Shown here piece after piece: positions 1 through 8,366 of a DNA stretch of 40,756 bases; within the stretch, counting starts at the first letter, position 1; each line of letters opens with the position of its first letter. The notes under the pieces were generated by a model that ran no database searches, had not been told where the DNA came from, and saw only the letters and a list, made by a program, of their open reading frames with translations. Source of the stretch: an uncultured Collinsella sp. (lineage in GTDB: Bacteria > Actinomycetota > Coriobacteriia > Coriobacteriales > Coriobacteriaceae); contig UROZ01000006.1 in the NCBI GenBank assembly GCA_900549655.1, positions 1-40,756 on the forward strand. Reading direction: 5' to 3'. Both the position numbers and the translations under genes were made by a program.

Positions 1-69
1 TGGCCGCCCGACGGCCGCAAACAATCCGTATTTCACCGCAACTGCGGAGGGGACACGGCATCTTTGCTG

Positions 70-1437
70 CTAGCGAGGCACGTAGCGACCGGGCTGGGCT
101 CCGGTGGGCTCGCCGTCGCGTGCCGCCAGCACGCCGTTCACAAACACGGCCTTGGCGCGGCCATGTGCCTCAAAGCCCTCGAGCGGCGTGTAGTCCACGG
201 CCTGATGCTGTGTCGCGGCGCTGATCGTCCAACGCGCGCAAGGATCCCACACGCACACGTCGGCATCGGCACCCTCGGCAAGACAGCCCTTGCGCGGGTA
301 CATGCCAAACACGCGCGCCGGGTTCTCGCTCATCAAGCGGCAGAGGTCCTCGGGTCCCAGCTGTCCCTCAAAGCTCGTGGCAATCGCGACGGGACGATGC
401 TCCACGCCGGGCCCGCCGTTGGGAATCGCGCGGAAATCGTCGCGCCCGCGGTCCTTTTGCCCGTGTAGGTTAAAGCTGCAATGATCGGTCGCAATCGTAT
501 CGATCTCGCCGGCCACAAGCGCCTCGCGCAGTGCCGCACGGTCACCGGCATGGCGCAGCGGCGGGCTCATCACGTACTTGGCGCCCGCAAAGCCGTCCTC
601 GCCCTGCTCCAGATAGCAGGTGTCGTCAAGCATCAGATATTGGGGGCAGGTCTCGACATAGATATTCTTCTGCCCGCGCGCTTTGGCAGCACGAATGGCC
701 CCGAGCCCCAACTTGGTCGAAAGGTGCACCACGTTGACTGGGGCGTCGCCGGCCAGGTGCGCCAGATACAGCAGGCGGCTCACGGCTTCGGCCTCACACA
801 CGTCCGGGCGGCTGAGCGCATGCCCCTCGGGCCCATGAATCCCCTGCTCGTACACGCGCTTCTGCAGCTCATTCACCAGCGTACCGTTCTCGCAATGCAC
901 GCACAGTATGCCGCCAATACGCTTGAGCTCCTCGAGCACCTCGAGCGTCTCGGCATCGTCCAGGCGCAAATGATCGTAGGCAAAGTAGGTCTTAAACGAC
1001 GATACGCCCGCCTCGCGCATAGCCGAAAGATCGGCGCGGTTGCGTTCATTCCACTCGGCGAGTGCCATATGAAAGGCGTAGTTGGCCGTGCAGGTTCCGT
1101 CGGCACGGCGATGCCACTCGGCCAAGGCATCGGGCATGGTCACGCCGCGATCAGCCGTCGCGTAGTCCACGATGGTCGTCGTACCGCCGCAGGCAGCCGC
1201 ACGCGTGCCGGTTTCAAAGCTATCGGCTGTCCAATCCATGCCAGTCCAGCACTGCATGTGCGTGTGGCCGTCGATAAAGCCGGGGAACACCCAGCAGCCC
1301 GCGGCATCCTCGACGGTATCGCCCTTGGCCGGCTCAATCGCCGCGGCGATCCGCACAATCTTGTCGCCCTCCATGGCAAGATCGGCGCGGCGAAGCCCCT
1401 GGGGCGTCACGAGCGCGCCGTTTTTGATGATGATCAT
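70..1437 (-). CDS. hyuA: Hydantoinase/dihydropyrimidinase-family amidohydrolase (HyuA-type)
   Basis: A 455-residue cyclic amidohydrolase that hydrolyses five- or six-membered ring amides such as hydantoins; in this cluster it probably opens a purine-derived ring in the cytoplasm. The binuclear metal site is complete: GHTH with His58 and His60, the carboxylatable Lys149 in SSFKTYF, His181 in CVHCENG, His238 in VVHLS and Asp318 in ATDHCSF. Length is normal for dihydropyrimidinase/D-hydantoinase. The ATG is preceded by AAGGAG, which overlaps the stop of mocA 8 nt upstream, so the two are translated as a unit. It is the last gene of the left purine arm. The exact substrate cannot be read from sequence; allantoin-like or other ureido rings are possible. 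Confidence 0.9.
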   Translation of the reverse strand: MIIIKNGALVTPQGLRRADLAMEGDKIVRIAAAIEPAKGDTVEDAAGCWVFPGFIDGHTHMQCWTGMDWTADSFETGTRAAACGGTTTIVDYATADRGVTMPDALAEWHRRADGTCTANYAFHMALAEWNERNRADLSAMREAGVSSFKTYFAYDHLRLDDAETLEVLEELKRIGGILCVHCENGTLVNELQKRVYEQGIHGPEGHALSRPDVCEAEAVSRLLYLAHLAGDAPVNVVHLSTKLGLGAIRAAKARGQKNIYVETCPQYLMLDDTCYLEQGEDGFAGAKYVMSPPLRHAGDRAALREALVAGEIDTIATDHCSFNLHGQKDRGRDDFRAIPNGGPGVEHRPVAIATSFEGQLGPEDLCRLMSENPARVFGMYPRKGCLAEGADADVCVWDPCARWTISAATQHQAVDYTPLEGFEAHGRAKAVFVNGVLAARDGEPTGAQPGRYVPR

Positions 1438-1445
1438 GTTGCTCC

Positions 1446-2060
1446 TTATTGATTAATACAGTTGGCCACGCGATCAAAATACGAGCAGGCCGCGATATGC
1501 TCCGTTATGCGTCGCTGTCCCTCTGCGGTATCGACATCCCACAGCTCGTAGGCACGCGCCTCGACCAGCACCACGTCGGTACGGTCCTTGAGAATCGAGC
1601 CCCCGCCGTCCTTGCCCTCAAGACGCATGAGTGCATCGAATAGTTCCGCCGGAAAGAGCACCGGGCTCGAAGGCTCACCGTTGCACGCCAAGCGCACCGG
1701 ATGTTTGCGGCCACGCTCGTCAAACGCGCGAACCATGGCCTCAAAAGAGTCCGTGCTCACAAGCGGCTGGTCGCCCGGCAAAAAGAGGCAACCTTTCCAG
1801 TTGCGTTCGACTCCCCACGAAAGGCCCGCACGGACGCTTTCGCTGCGCAGCTCGCCATCGTGCAGAACGCACGGGCAATGCTTGTCCTCGCAAATCTGAG
1901 CGACCTCGGGCCAACGCGTCGAAACCACGACGTCAAAGCCCCGGGGAACCGAATCGATGGCCCGGGCAATCAGCGGCTCGCCATAGATATCGGCAAGCAT
2001 CTTGTTAGAGCCAAACCGCTTGCCCTCGCCCGAAGCCATAATGACGCATCCAAGTCTCAT
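1446..2060 (-). CDS. mocA: Molybdenum cofactor cytidylyltransferase (MocA/YgfJ-like NTP transferase)
   Basis: A 204-residue nucleotidyltransferase of the MobA/MocA fold. In Escherichia coli MocA joins CMP to molybdopterin to give the cytosine dinucleotide form used by xanthine-oxidase-family enzymes. The N-terminal nucleotide-binding signature MASGEGKRFGSNKML is complete, and GDQP of the second conserved motif is present mid-protein. The start was set at the ATG at 2060, preceded by GGGGGAGG at good spacing, rather than at an upstream in-frame ATG that has no binding site and adds a low-quality leader. Its place beside hyuA and in the same locus as xdhD suggests that it matures XdhD. A terminator-like hairpin separates it from ygeW upstream. 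Confidence 0.88.
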   Translation of the reverse strand: MRLGCVIMASGEGKRFGSNKMLADIYGEPLIARAIDSVPRGFDVVVSTRWPEVAQICEDKHCPCVLHDGELRSESVRAGLSWGVERNWKGCLFLPGDQPLVSTDSFEAMVRAFDERGRKHPVRLACNGEPSSPVLFPAELFDALMRLEGKDGGGSILKDRTDVVLVEARAYELWDVDTAEGQRRITEHIAACSYFDRVANCINQ

Positions 2061-2147
2061 GGTGATACCTCCCCCGAAACCATCGTACCCATAACTCGCG
2101 CCGCGGGCATCCACATCGAAAGCGCTTATCCCGCACGCCCGCGATGC

Positions 2148-2187
2148 AAAAAAGGGCACCCCGCCGGTTGGCAGAGCGCCCCCTTTA
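2148..2187 (-). terminator. Terminator-like hairpin after ygeW
   Basis: Read on the minus strand, AAAGGGGGCGC and GGTGCCC form an imperfect stem and are followed by a run of six T. It lies 22 nt past the ygeW stop and upstream of mocA, so it may end or attenuate the ygeX-ygeY-ygeW transcript. The stem has a bulge, so strength is uncertain. Confidence 0.55.
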
Positions 2188-2209
2188 CATGGCTTACCTC
2201 AACCCGGCT

Positions 2210-3412
2210 TTAGGCCTGGAGCCAACGGGCGGTGTTGCGCTCGTCGAGGGCCTTGAGGGTAGCGGCGGGATCGGCAACCTTCTGCAGGAACATCATGGCA
2301 GCGATGGCGTACGGCTTGTAGCTGGCCTCCTTGTACATGCCCACGCGGTGCATGTCGAAGACGTCGGCGTTAACCTCGCCGTGCTCACAGGAAACACCGG
2401 AGATGTCGGCGGGCAGCGGGTGCATAAAGATGGTGTCTTGGCCGTTGGCAGTCTTCTCCATGAGCTCGGTCGTGGAGCACCAGTCCTGATGGGTGGCGTT
2501 CTGGGCGAGCAGCTCCTTCTCGAGCGCTGCGATGCCGGCGTCGTCGCCCTCGGCGTACAGGTTGGTGCGCTTCTCCATGGCGGCAAACGGAGCCCAGCTC
2601 TTGGGGATCACGATGTCGGCGCCCTCGAAGGCCTCGGCCATGGTGTTGACCTGCTTAAAGGTGGTGCCGGACTCGGCGGCGTAGCCCTTGGCGCGCTCGA
2701 CGACCTCGGGCATGAGGTCATAGCCCTCGGGGTGAGCCAGGGTGACGTCCATGCCAAAGCGGGGCAGCAGGCTGATCAGCGACTGCGGGCAGGACAGCGG
2801 CTTGCCGTAAGAGGGCGAATAGGCCCAGGTGACGGCAACCTTCTTGCCCTTGAGGTTCTCGAGGCCGCCAAACTCGTTGATGAGGTAGAGCATGTCGGCA
2901 GAGGACTGCGTGGGGTGGTCGGAATCGGACTGCAGGGAGATGAGCGTGGGACGGTGATCCAGAACGCCGTCCTCGTAGGCCTGCTGCACGGACTCAGAGA
3001 CCTCGGCCATGTAGGCGTCGCCCTTGCCGATGTACATGTCATCGCGGATGCCGATGACGTCGGCCATGAAGGAGATCATGGTAGCGGTCTCGCGTACGGT
3101 CTCGCCGTGAGCGATCTGGGACTTCTTCTCGTCCAGGTCCTGCAGCTCAAGGCCGAGCAGGTTGGCGGCCTTAGAGAAGGAGAAGCGCGTACGGGTGGAG
3201 TTGTCGCGGAACAGGGAGACGGCCAGACCCGAGTCGAAGATCTTGGACGAGACGTTGTTCTCGCGCAGCTCGCGCAGGGCGTCGGCGACGATGTAGAGAG
3301 CCTTGAGCTCATCGGTAGTCTTGTCCCAGGTGTGCAGGAAGTCGCTGCCGTACATACCCTTAAAATCGAGGCCGTTCAGCTGCTCGACGAGCTCGGTAAA
3401 CTTAGCGTCCAT
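2210..3412 (-). CDS. ygeW: Knotted carbamoyltransferase YgeW
   Basis: A 400-residue member of the aspartate/ornithine carbamoyltransferase superfamily, close in length to E. coli YgeW. The carbamoyl-phosphate site is intact: STRTR at residues 72-76, HPTQ at 166-169 and HPLPAD at 331-336. YgeW-type enzymes do not use ornithine or aspartate; in purine clusters they are thought to act on a ureido intermediate, possibly yielding carbamoyl phosphate for ATP synthesis (inference). The start at 3412 was chosen because AAAGGA lies just upstream and MDAKF matches the family N-terminus; a longer frame reaching 3598 lacks a binding site. The gene follows ygeY after about 200 nt without a visible U-tract terminator. 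Confidence 0.92.
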   Translation of the reverse strand: MDAKFTELVEQLNGLDFKGMYGSDFLHTWDKTTDELKALYIVADALRELRENNVSSKIFDSGLAVSLFRDNSTRTRFSFSKAANLLGLELQDLDEKKSQIAHGETVRETATMISFMADVIGIRDDMYIGKGDAYMAEVSESVQQAYEDGVLDHRPTLISLQSDSDHPTQSSADMLYLINEFGGLENLKGKKVAVTWAYSPSYGKPLSCPQSLISLLPRFGMDVTLAHPEGYDLMPEVVERAKGYAAESGTTFKQVNTMAEAFEGADIVIPKSWAPFAAMEKRTNLYAEGDDAGIAALEKELLAQNATHQDWCSTTELMEKTANGQDTIFMHPLPADISGVSCEHGEVNADVFDMHRVGMYKEASYKPYAIAAMMFLQKVADPAATLKALDERNTARWLQA

Positions 3413-3613
3413 GGAAATGTCCTTTCTAAAGATGAAACGATCGCAGTGAGTAGATGTGCTCCGGCATGCGCGTGTGGCTAGAACATGCAGAGCACCATGA
3501 CGAGGACCCGCCACCGTTGAGGAAGCATGGGAGATAACGACCGCGGGCCCCAAGTCAACAGGGGGTGCCGGGGACACGAGCGGCCCCCGGCTCAACAAAA
3601 TCGAGGAATGGGA

Positions 3614-4999
3614 CTAATCGATCTTGTTGTTGGTCAGACCGGCGCGGAACACGGTGGCGTCGCCATCGGCCTGGCTCGGATCGTAGAGGTTCAGGGCAGC
3701 CACATACATGGCGGCAGCGGTGACCAGGTCGTCCTTGTAGGTGACCTCGTTGGGAGCGTGAGCCTGAGACTCGGCACCCGGGCCGAAGCCGACGCAGGGG
3801 ATGCCATAGCGGCCCTGGATGGAAACGCAGTTCGTGGAGAAGGTCCACTTGTCGCACAGCGGGCGACCGGTGCGCTTGTCCATGCTGGGCTCGCAGCCGA
3901 TGCGCTCGTCACCGAACATGGCCTTGTGGGCGTCGACGAGGGCCTTGACGTGCGGAGCGGTCTCCTTGTTGATCCACGTGGGGAAGTAAGCCTCGGTCTC
4001 GTAGACCTCGCCGGTCCAGGACGGACGGTCGTACATGTACATGGAGACCTTCACGTCGTCGCCGTACTTCTTGGCGGCCGGCAGGTTACGGATCTCTTCC
4101 AGGCAGGACTCCCAGGTCTCACCGGCGGTCATGCGACGGTCGATGGAGATGGCGCAGGAGTCAGCGACAGCGCAGCGGCTGGGGCTGGTGTAGAAGATCT
4201 GGCTGACGGTGCAGGTGCCGCGGCCCAGGAAGCGGGCGTCCTCGAAGTGCTCGGGGTTGTACTTGGGGTCGAGCATCTTGACGAGGCCCTTGATGTCGGT
4301 CGACTCGTCACAGCCGTTGTTGTTGAGGGCGCGGACGTCGGCGATGATGTCGGCCATCTTGTAGATGGCGTTGTCGCCGCGGTCGGGAGCGGAGCCGTGG
4401 CAGGAGGTGCCGTGAACGTCGACGCGGATCTCCATGCGGCCGCGGTGACCGCGGTAGATGCCGCCGTCGGTGGGCTCGGTGGAAATGACGAACTCGGGCT
4501 TAATGCCGTCCTTGTTGTAGATGTACTGCCAGCACATGCCGTCGCAGTCCTCTTCCTGGACGGTGCCGACGACCATGATCTTGTAGCCCTCGGGGATGAG
4601 GCCCATGTCCTTCATCATCTTGGCAGCATAGGTAGCAGAAGCCATGCCGCCCTCCTGGTCGGAGCCGCCGCGGCCGTAGATGATCTCGTCGGTTTCGTAG
4701 CCCTCATAGGGATCGGCATCCCAGTTCTCGATGTTGCCGATACCGACGGTGTCGATGTGGGAGTCGATGGCGATGATCTTGTCGCCCTCGCCCATAAAGC
4801 CCATAACGTTGCCCAGGCCGTCGACCTTGACCTCGTCATAGCCAAGGTTCTCCATCTCGGCCTTAATGCAAGCGACAACCTCACCCTCCTCGCAGGACTC
4901 AGAGGGGTGGCTAATCATTGCGCGAAGAAAACGCGTCATATCAGCACGATGGGACTCAGCAGCAGCCTTGATAGCGTCGAAATCGAGTTCTTTAGCCAT
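3614..4999 (-). CDS. ygeY: YgeY-family M20 metallohydrolase
   Basis: A 461-residue zinc hydrolase of the M20 amidohydrolase/peptidase family, longer than E. coli YgeY (about 400). Metal ligands and catalytic residues are visible: His81 and Asp83 in DSHIDTV, bridging Asp114 in GRGGSDQEGG, the catalytic Glu pair at 149-150 in VQEED, Glu175 in STEPTD and a C-terminal His in QAHAPNE. The family once carried a selenium-metabolism label from genome co-occurrence; present evidence favours a role in urate/purine breakdown, probably cleaving an amide of a ring-opened intermediate. ATG is preceded by GAAAGG. It lies 74 nt after ygeX with a GC-rich stem-loop in the gap. Confidence 0.9.
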   Translation of the reverse strand: MAKELDFDAIKAAAESHRADMTRFLRAMISHPSESCEEGEVVACIKAEMENLGYDEVKVDGLGNVMGFMGEGDKIIAIDSHIDTVGIGNIENWDADPYEGYETDEIIYGRGGSDQEGGMASATYAAKMMKDMGLIPEGYKIMVVGTVQEEDCDGMCWQYIYNKDGIKPEFVISTEPTDGGIYRGHRGRMEIRVDVHGTSCHGSAPDRGDNAIYKMADIIADVRALNNNGCDESTDIKGLVKMLDPKYNPEHFEDARFLGRGTCTVSQIFYTSPSRCAVADSCAISIDRRMTAGETWESCLEEIRNLPAAKKYGDDVKVSMYMYDRPSWTGEVYETEAYFPTWINKETAPHVKALVDAHKAMFGDERIGCEPSMDKRTGRPLCDKWTFSTNCVSIQGRYGIPCVGFGPGAESQAHAPNEVTYKDDLVTAAAMYVAALNLYDPSQADGDATVFRAGLTNNKID

Positions 5000-5039
5000 T
5001 GTTCATAACCTTTCAAACGAAGGAATCTACCTGTGAGGT

Positions 5040-5066
5040 GGCGGAGCGATACCTATTTACTCCGCC
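5040..5066 (-). other. Intercistronic stem-loop between ygeX and ygeY
   Basis: A perfect 7-bp inverted repeat, GGCGGAG and CTCCGCC, with a 13-nt loop, 7 nt past the ygeX stop. No T-run follows, so it is more likely an mRNA-stability or processing element than a terminator. Confidence 0.45.
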
Positions 5067-5073
5067 CTAACGA

Positions 5074-6288
5074 TTAGCAAGTGGGATATTCGCCTTCCCA
5101 AACAATTCGACGATACTGGTCGGGGTCCGTGTCACCTTCCGTGGAGAAGCAGAGCACGGAGCTCGTCTTGTCCAGGCCGATGAGTTCCTTGAGCTCGGCG
5201 TACTCGGGATCGAGCATGAGGGTCTCGACCAGGCCGGTGGTCACAGCGCCGGACTCGCCGGAGATGACGCGCGGGTCGCCCTTCTCGGGAGCGCCCAGGG
5301 TGCGCATGCCGCGAGCGGTGACCCAGTCGGGGCAGGACACGAAAGCGGTGGTGTGGTTGCGCAAGATATCCCAGCCAAGGATGTTGGGCTCGCCGCAGCA
5401 CAGGCCGGCCATGATGGAGGGCATGTCACCATCCACGATGCGCGGATCTCCGTCGCCGGCGGCAGCGCCCTTGTACAGGCAGGCAGCAGGCGCGCACTCA
5501 ACCACGACGAAGGTCGGCGGGTTATCGGGATACAGGTTGGTGAAGTAGCCCACCACGGCACCGGCGAGCGAACCCACGCCAGCCTGGACAAAGACGTGCG
5601 TCGGGCGGTTGATGGCCATCTCGCGCAGCTGCTCTGCAGCCTCGGAAGCCATGGTGCCGTAACCCTCCATGATCCAGGACGGGATCTTCTCGTAGCCCTC
5701 CCAGGCGGTGTCCTGAACGATGACGCCGCGCTCGCAGGCGTCGGCCTCGGCGGCGGCCATGCGCACGCACTCGTCGTAGTTGACCTCTTCGATGGTCACC
5801 GTGGCGCCCTCGGCGGCGATGTTATCGAAGCGGGGCTTGGTGGAACCCTTGGGCATGTGCACGACGGCCTTCTGGCCCAGCTTGTTGGCAGCCCATGCCA
5901 CGCCGCGGCCATGGTTGCCGTCGGTGGCGGTAAAGAAGGTGGCCTGGCCAAAGTCCTCGGCCAGTTGATCGGAGGTCAGGTAATCGAAGGTGCAGTCGGC
6001 AACGTCCTTGCCGGTCTCGTCGGCAATGTAGTTGGCCATGGCAAACGAGCCGCCCAGAACCTTAAAGGCGTTGAGGCCAAAGCGATAGCTCTCGTCCTTA
6101 ACGCACAGGTTGGACAGACCCAAGCGCGCGGCCTGACCGTCCAGGCGGGCAAGCGGAGTGACGGTGTACTGGGGGAACGACTGGTGGAAGGCGCGGGCCT
6201 TCTTCACGTGGTCGAGGCTCATGATTCCCAAGTGCTTGTCATCGCTCTTGGGCATCGTGTTGCCCGCCCACTGGATCTTATCGGCCAT
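5074..6288 (-). CDS. ygeX: 2,3-diaminopropionate ammonia-lyase
   Basis: A 404-residue PLP-dependent fold-type II enzyme that converts 2,3-diaminopropionate to pyruvate and two ammonia via 2-aminoacrylate. The PLP lysine is Lys76 in FGLNAFKVLGG, matching the lysine at about position 77 in characterised enteric enzymes, and the phosphate-proximal TDGNHGRGVAW motif is present. The start has AAGGAG 8 nt upstream. It is the first gene of the left minus-strand arm and diverges from the PAS/HTH regulator at 6566. Pyruvate made here would feed fermentation. RidA at 34804-35181 would clear the reactive enamine. Confidence 0.94.
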   Translation of the reverse strand: MADKIQWAGNTMPKSDDKHLGIMSLDHVKKARAFHQSFPQYTVTPLARLDGQAARLGLSNLCVKDESYRFGLNAFKVLGGSFAMANYIADETGKDVADCTFDYLTSDQLAEDFGQATFFTATDGNHGRGVAWAANKLGQKAVVHMPKGSTKPRFDNIAAEGATVTIEEVNYDECVRMAAAEADACERGVIVQDTAWEGYEKIPSWIMEGYGTMASEAAEQLREMAINRPTHVFVQAGVGSLAGAVVGYFTNLYPDNPPTFVVVECAPAACLYKGAAAGDGDPRIVDGDMPSIMAGLCCGEPNILGWDILRNHTTAFVSCPDWVTARGMRTLGAPEKGDPRVISGESGAVTTGLVETLMLDPEYAELKELIGLDKTSSVLCFSTEGDTDPDQYRRIVWEGEYPTC

Positions 6289-6380
6289 ACGGTGAACTCC
6301 TTAAGTCCTCTCTTGCCGGCCCCCGCATACGCGTTTCAGCCCGATCCCATTCACACGACTGAACTTTTATGTGGATGCCA

Positions 6381-6446
6381 AACAAAAAGTTTGTTAGTAA
6401 TGTTCTATCACACTTTTTGATTGGTATACCTAACGAATTGTTTGTT
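6381..6446. promoter_or_regulatory. Pair of palindromic operator candidates in the ygeX/regulator divergent region
   Basis: The intergenic DNA holds AACAAAAAGTTTGTT (6381-6395), an exact inverted repeat with 6-bp arms, and a second copy AACGAATTGTTTGTT (6432-6446) with one arm base changed. They start 51 bp apart, close to five helical turns. Their place between two divergent genes suggests binding by the adjacent YheO-type regulator; this is inference. Confidence 0.5.
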
Positions 6447-6565
6447 GCCGCAATCGGTACTTTTTCGCCGCCGAACGGTCATGAATTGCCTTGTTGATGG
6501 ATTTGTTTGCGGTCATGTGTGGTTTATGGCACAGTGAGCCCAAACTAATTTTTAGGAAGGCACCT

Positions 6566-7219
6566 ATGACCCCCGCACAGATTGAGTTTTATAAGCGCCT
6601 TGCACACGGCCTGGCGCTCCAATTTGGCCCCAACTGCGAAATCGTCGTCCACGATCTGGAGACCGAGGACGTGGACCACTCCATCGTAGTGATTGAAAAC
6701 GGCCACGTCAGCGGACGCAAACTGGGTGACGGCCCCAGCCATATCGTGTTTGAGTCCATGCACGAGGGCGCCACCGACGTACACGACCGCGAGCCGTACC
6801 TCACTAAAACCGCTGACGGCAAGCTGCTCAAATCGTCGACGATCTTTATCCGCAACGACGAGGGCAAGCCCGTCGGCATTTTGGGCATTAACTTTGACAT
6901 TACGCTCATGAAGGCTTTTGAGCGCTCGCTCGATGCCTTTACCGGCACCGGCGGCACGGGCTATACCGAGCCCGAGCCCATTACCAAGAACATCGGCGAC
7001 CTGCTCGAGGACCTGCTGCACGAGTGCGAGCAGTTTGTGGGCAAGCCCGCGGCGCTCATGACCAAAGACGAGCGCATTCGTGCCATTGGCTACCTCGACC
7101 GTCGCGGTGCCTTCCTCATTTCCAAGTCGAGCGAGCGCGCCTGTGAGTTCTTTGGCATCTCCAAGTACAGCTTCTATAGCTACCTCAATGAGGCCAAGGC
7201 GGCGGCCGGCGACAAGTAG
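6566..7219 (+). CDS. YheO-type PAS/HTH transcriptional regulator (left arm)
   Basis: A 217-residue DNA-binding regulator. Residues about 5-115 form a YheO-like PAS domain, with CEIVVHDLE, SGRKLGDG and GILGINFD typical of the family; the C-terminus (about 150-215) is the matching helix-turn-helix domain ending in FFGISKYSFYSYLNEAK. The ATG at 6566 follows AGGAAGG at good spacing; an upstream in-frame start at 6491 would add residues that do not belong to the fold. It diverges from ygeX and has a paralogue beside the permease at 34035, so it likely controls the left purine arm through the palindromes at 6381-6446. The ligand is unknown. Confidence 0.85.
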   Translation: MTPAQIEFYKRLAHGLALQFGPNCEIVVHDLETEDVDHSIVVIENGHVSGRKLGDGPSHIVFESMHEGATDVHDREPYLTKTADGKLLKSSTIFIRNDEGKPVGILGINFDITLMKAFERSLDAFTGTGGTGYTEPEPITKNIGDLLEDLLHECEQFVGKPAALMTKDERIRAIGYLDRRGAFLISKSSERACEFFGISKYSFYSYLNEAKAAAGDK

Positions 7220-7342
7220 GCACTCGCCTGGATTGCCCCTCCCCTTTTGGGCGCGAGTTCTGGAAAGCACGAATCCAAGACCGAGCCGCTTGGGAAGTTC
7301 CATATAATCGATGTCATTAGTATTTCGAAAGGATGGGACAGA

Positions 7343-8329
7343 ATGGCGTTGAGCAAGGCATCATGCACCGGTCGCGGATTGATTCCGGCAATTGGTGGAC
7401 ATGTGCACCGCATGTTCGATGAGAGTGAAGACGACCTGTTTTCGCTGAGCCTTGACGACGTGATGGATGATCGTCCGTGGACCGCCGACGAACTCATGGG
7501 CGGCGGGGCTCGCCCGTCAAGCCCCAATCCCGCACTTGCGCCTGAGCCCGTATCTGCGCCGACTCCTGCGCAGTCGCCTGTTTCGACGCCCGCGCCTACG
7601 CCCGCACCCACTTCGGCGCCCACGCCCGCTCCCCGCCCCGCAAGCGACCCGTCCGAGACGGCGGCATTTCTCGCAGCAGCGACGCAGGGCAAATCGGCCG
7701 ACAGCACCGTTATGTACAGCGCCCAGCAGTTGCCTGTTCCTGCGGCACGCAAGCCTCCGGTCGCAAGGCTCGATGAGCCCGTTGCCCATCAGGTTGCCTA
7801 CGATTCCTGGGCTGCAACCGATCTGGATGAGACCTCTACCGGCATGCCGGCGCTCGATGTTCCAGTTAACCCGCTTTTTGCCGCCAACACGAGCGCCGCG
7901 GACTATGAGGGCGGTGCGGCATATTCCGATTATTCCGATGGCTATGCTGGCAACGGTCGCATCGAGACCGAGAACTATGGCACCGCATCGAGCGATTATC
8001 TCAACGATCCGTACGCCGCCACGCCTGCACCGGAATATGACCCGGAGGCCGCGTCCGCGCCGGCGTATACCAAAAGCACGGGCGAAGAGCGCTTTGCCGA
8101 TTATTACGCCGAGGAAAAGGCGCTGCGTTTCTCGGAATTTCCGCAGGCAGTCAAGGTTGCCTTTATCGCCATTATCATTGCCCTGCTCGGTGTCATTGCG
8201 TTTGAGGGGTTCCAGCTGTTCCGCGGCCCCACCCAAGCGGAGTCGGAGACCCAGCAAAAAGAGGACGACAACCAGTACCTGGACACCAACACCCTCAAGG
8301 GCGACCCCAACGACGAGGACGACGAGTAG
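7343..8329 (+). CDS. Uncharacterised Pro/Ala-rich single-pass membrane protein
   Basis: A 328-residue protein that I do not recognise. The N-terminus (1-55) is acidic with a short DDLFSLSLDDVMDD segment. Residues 57-104 are a low-complexity Pro/Ala/Ser/Thr linker, and residues about 190-265 are rich in Tyr, Asp and Ala. A single hydrophobic helix lies at about 270-293 (VAFIAIIIALLGVIAF), followed by a 35-residue acidic tail ending DPNDEDDE. No signal peptide is seen, so the long N-terminal part is probably cytoplasmic. AAAGGA precedes the ATG at 7343; a TATAAT hexamer at 7303-7308 could be its -10 element. It converges on the ATPase at 8367-9689 and is transcribed away from the regulator upstream. 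Confidence 0.7.
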   Translation: MALSKASCTGRGLIPAIGGHVHRMFDESEDDLFSLSLDDVMDDRPWTADELMGGGARPSSPNPALAPEPVSAPTPAQSPVSTPAPTPAPTSAPTPAPRPASDPSETAAFLAAATQGKSADSTVMYSAQQLPVPAARKPPVARLDEPVAHQVAYDSWAATDLDETSTGMPALDVPVNPLFAANTSAADYEGGAAYSDYSDGYAGNGRIETENYGTASSDYLNDPYAATPAPEYDPEAASAPAYTKSTGEERFADYYAEEKALRFSEFPQAVKVAFIAIIIALLGVIAFEGFQLFRGPTQAESETQQKEDDNQYLDTNTLKGDPNDEDDE

Positions 8330-8366
8330 CGAGGGTTAAGGGAGGGCCGGAAGAGCCGGCGGCACA

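Noticed and set aside
1..69. Terminator downstream of hyuA
   Set aside because: A GGCCG/CGGCC stem exists at the window edge, but no T-run is visible on the minus strand within the window.
2144..3481. Plus-strand open frame (445 codons) opposite ygeW
   Set aside because: It is the shadow of a gene with intact carbamoyltransferase motifs and has no recognisable domain.
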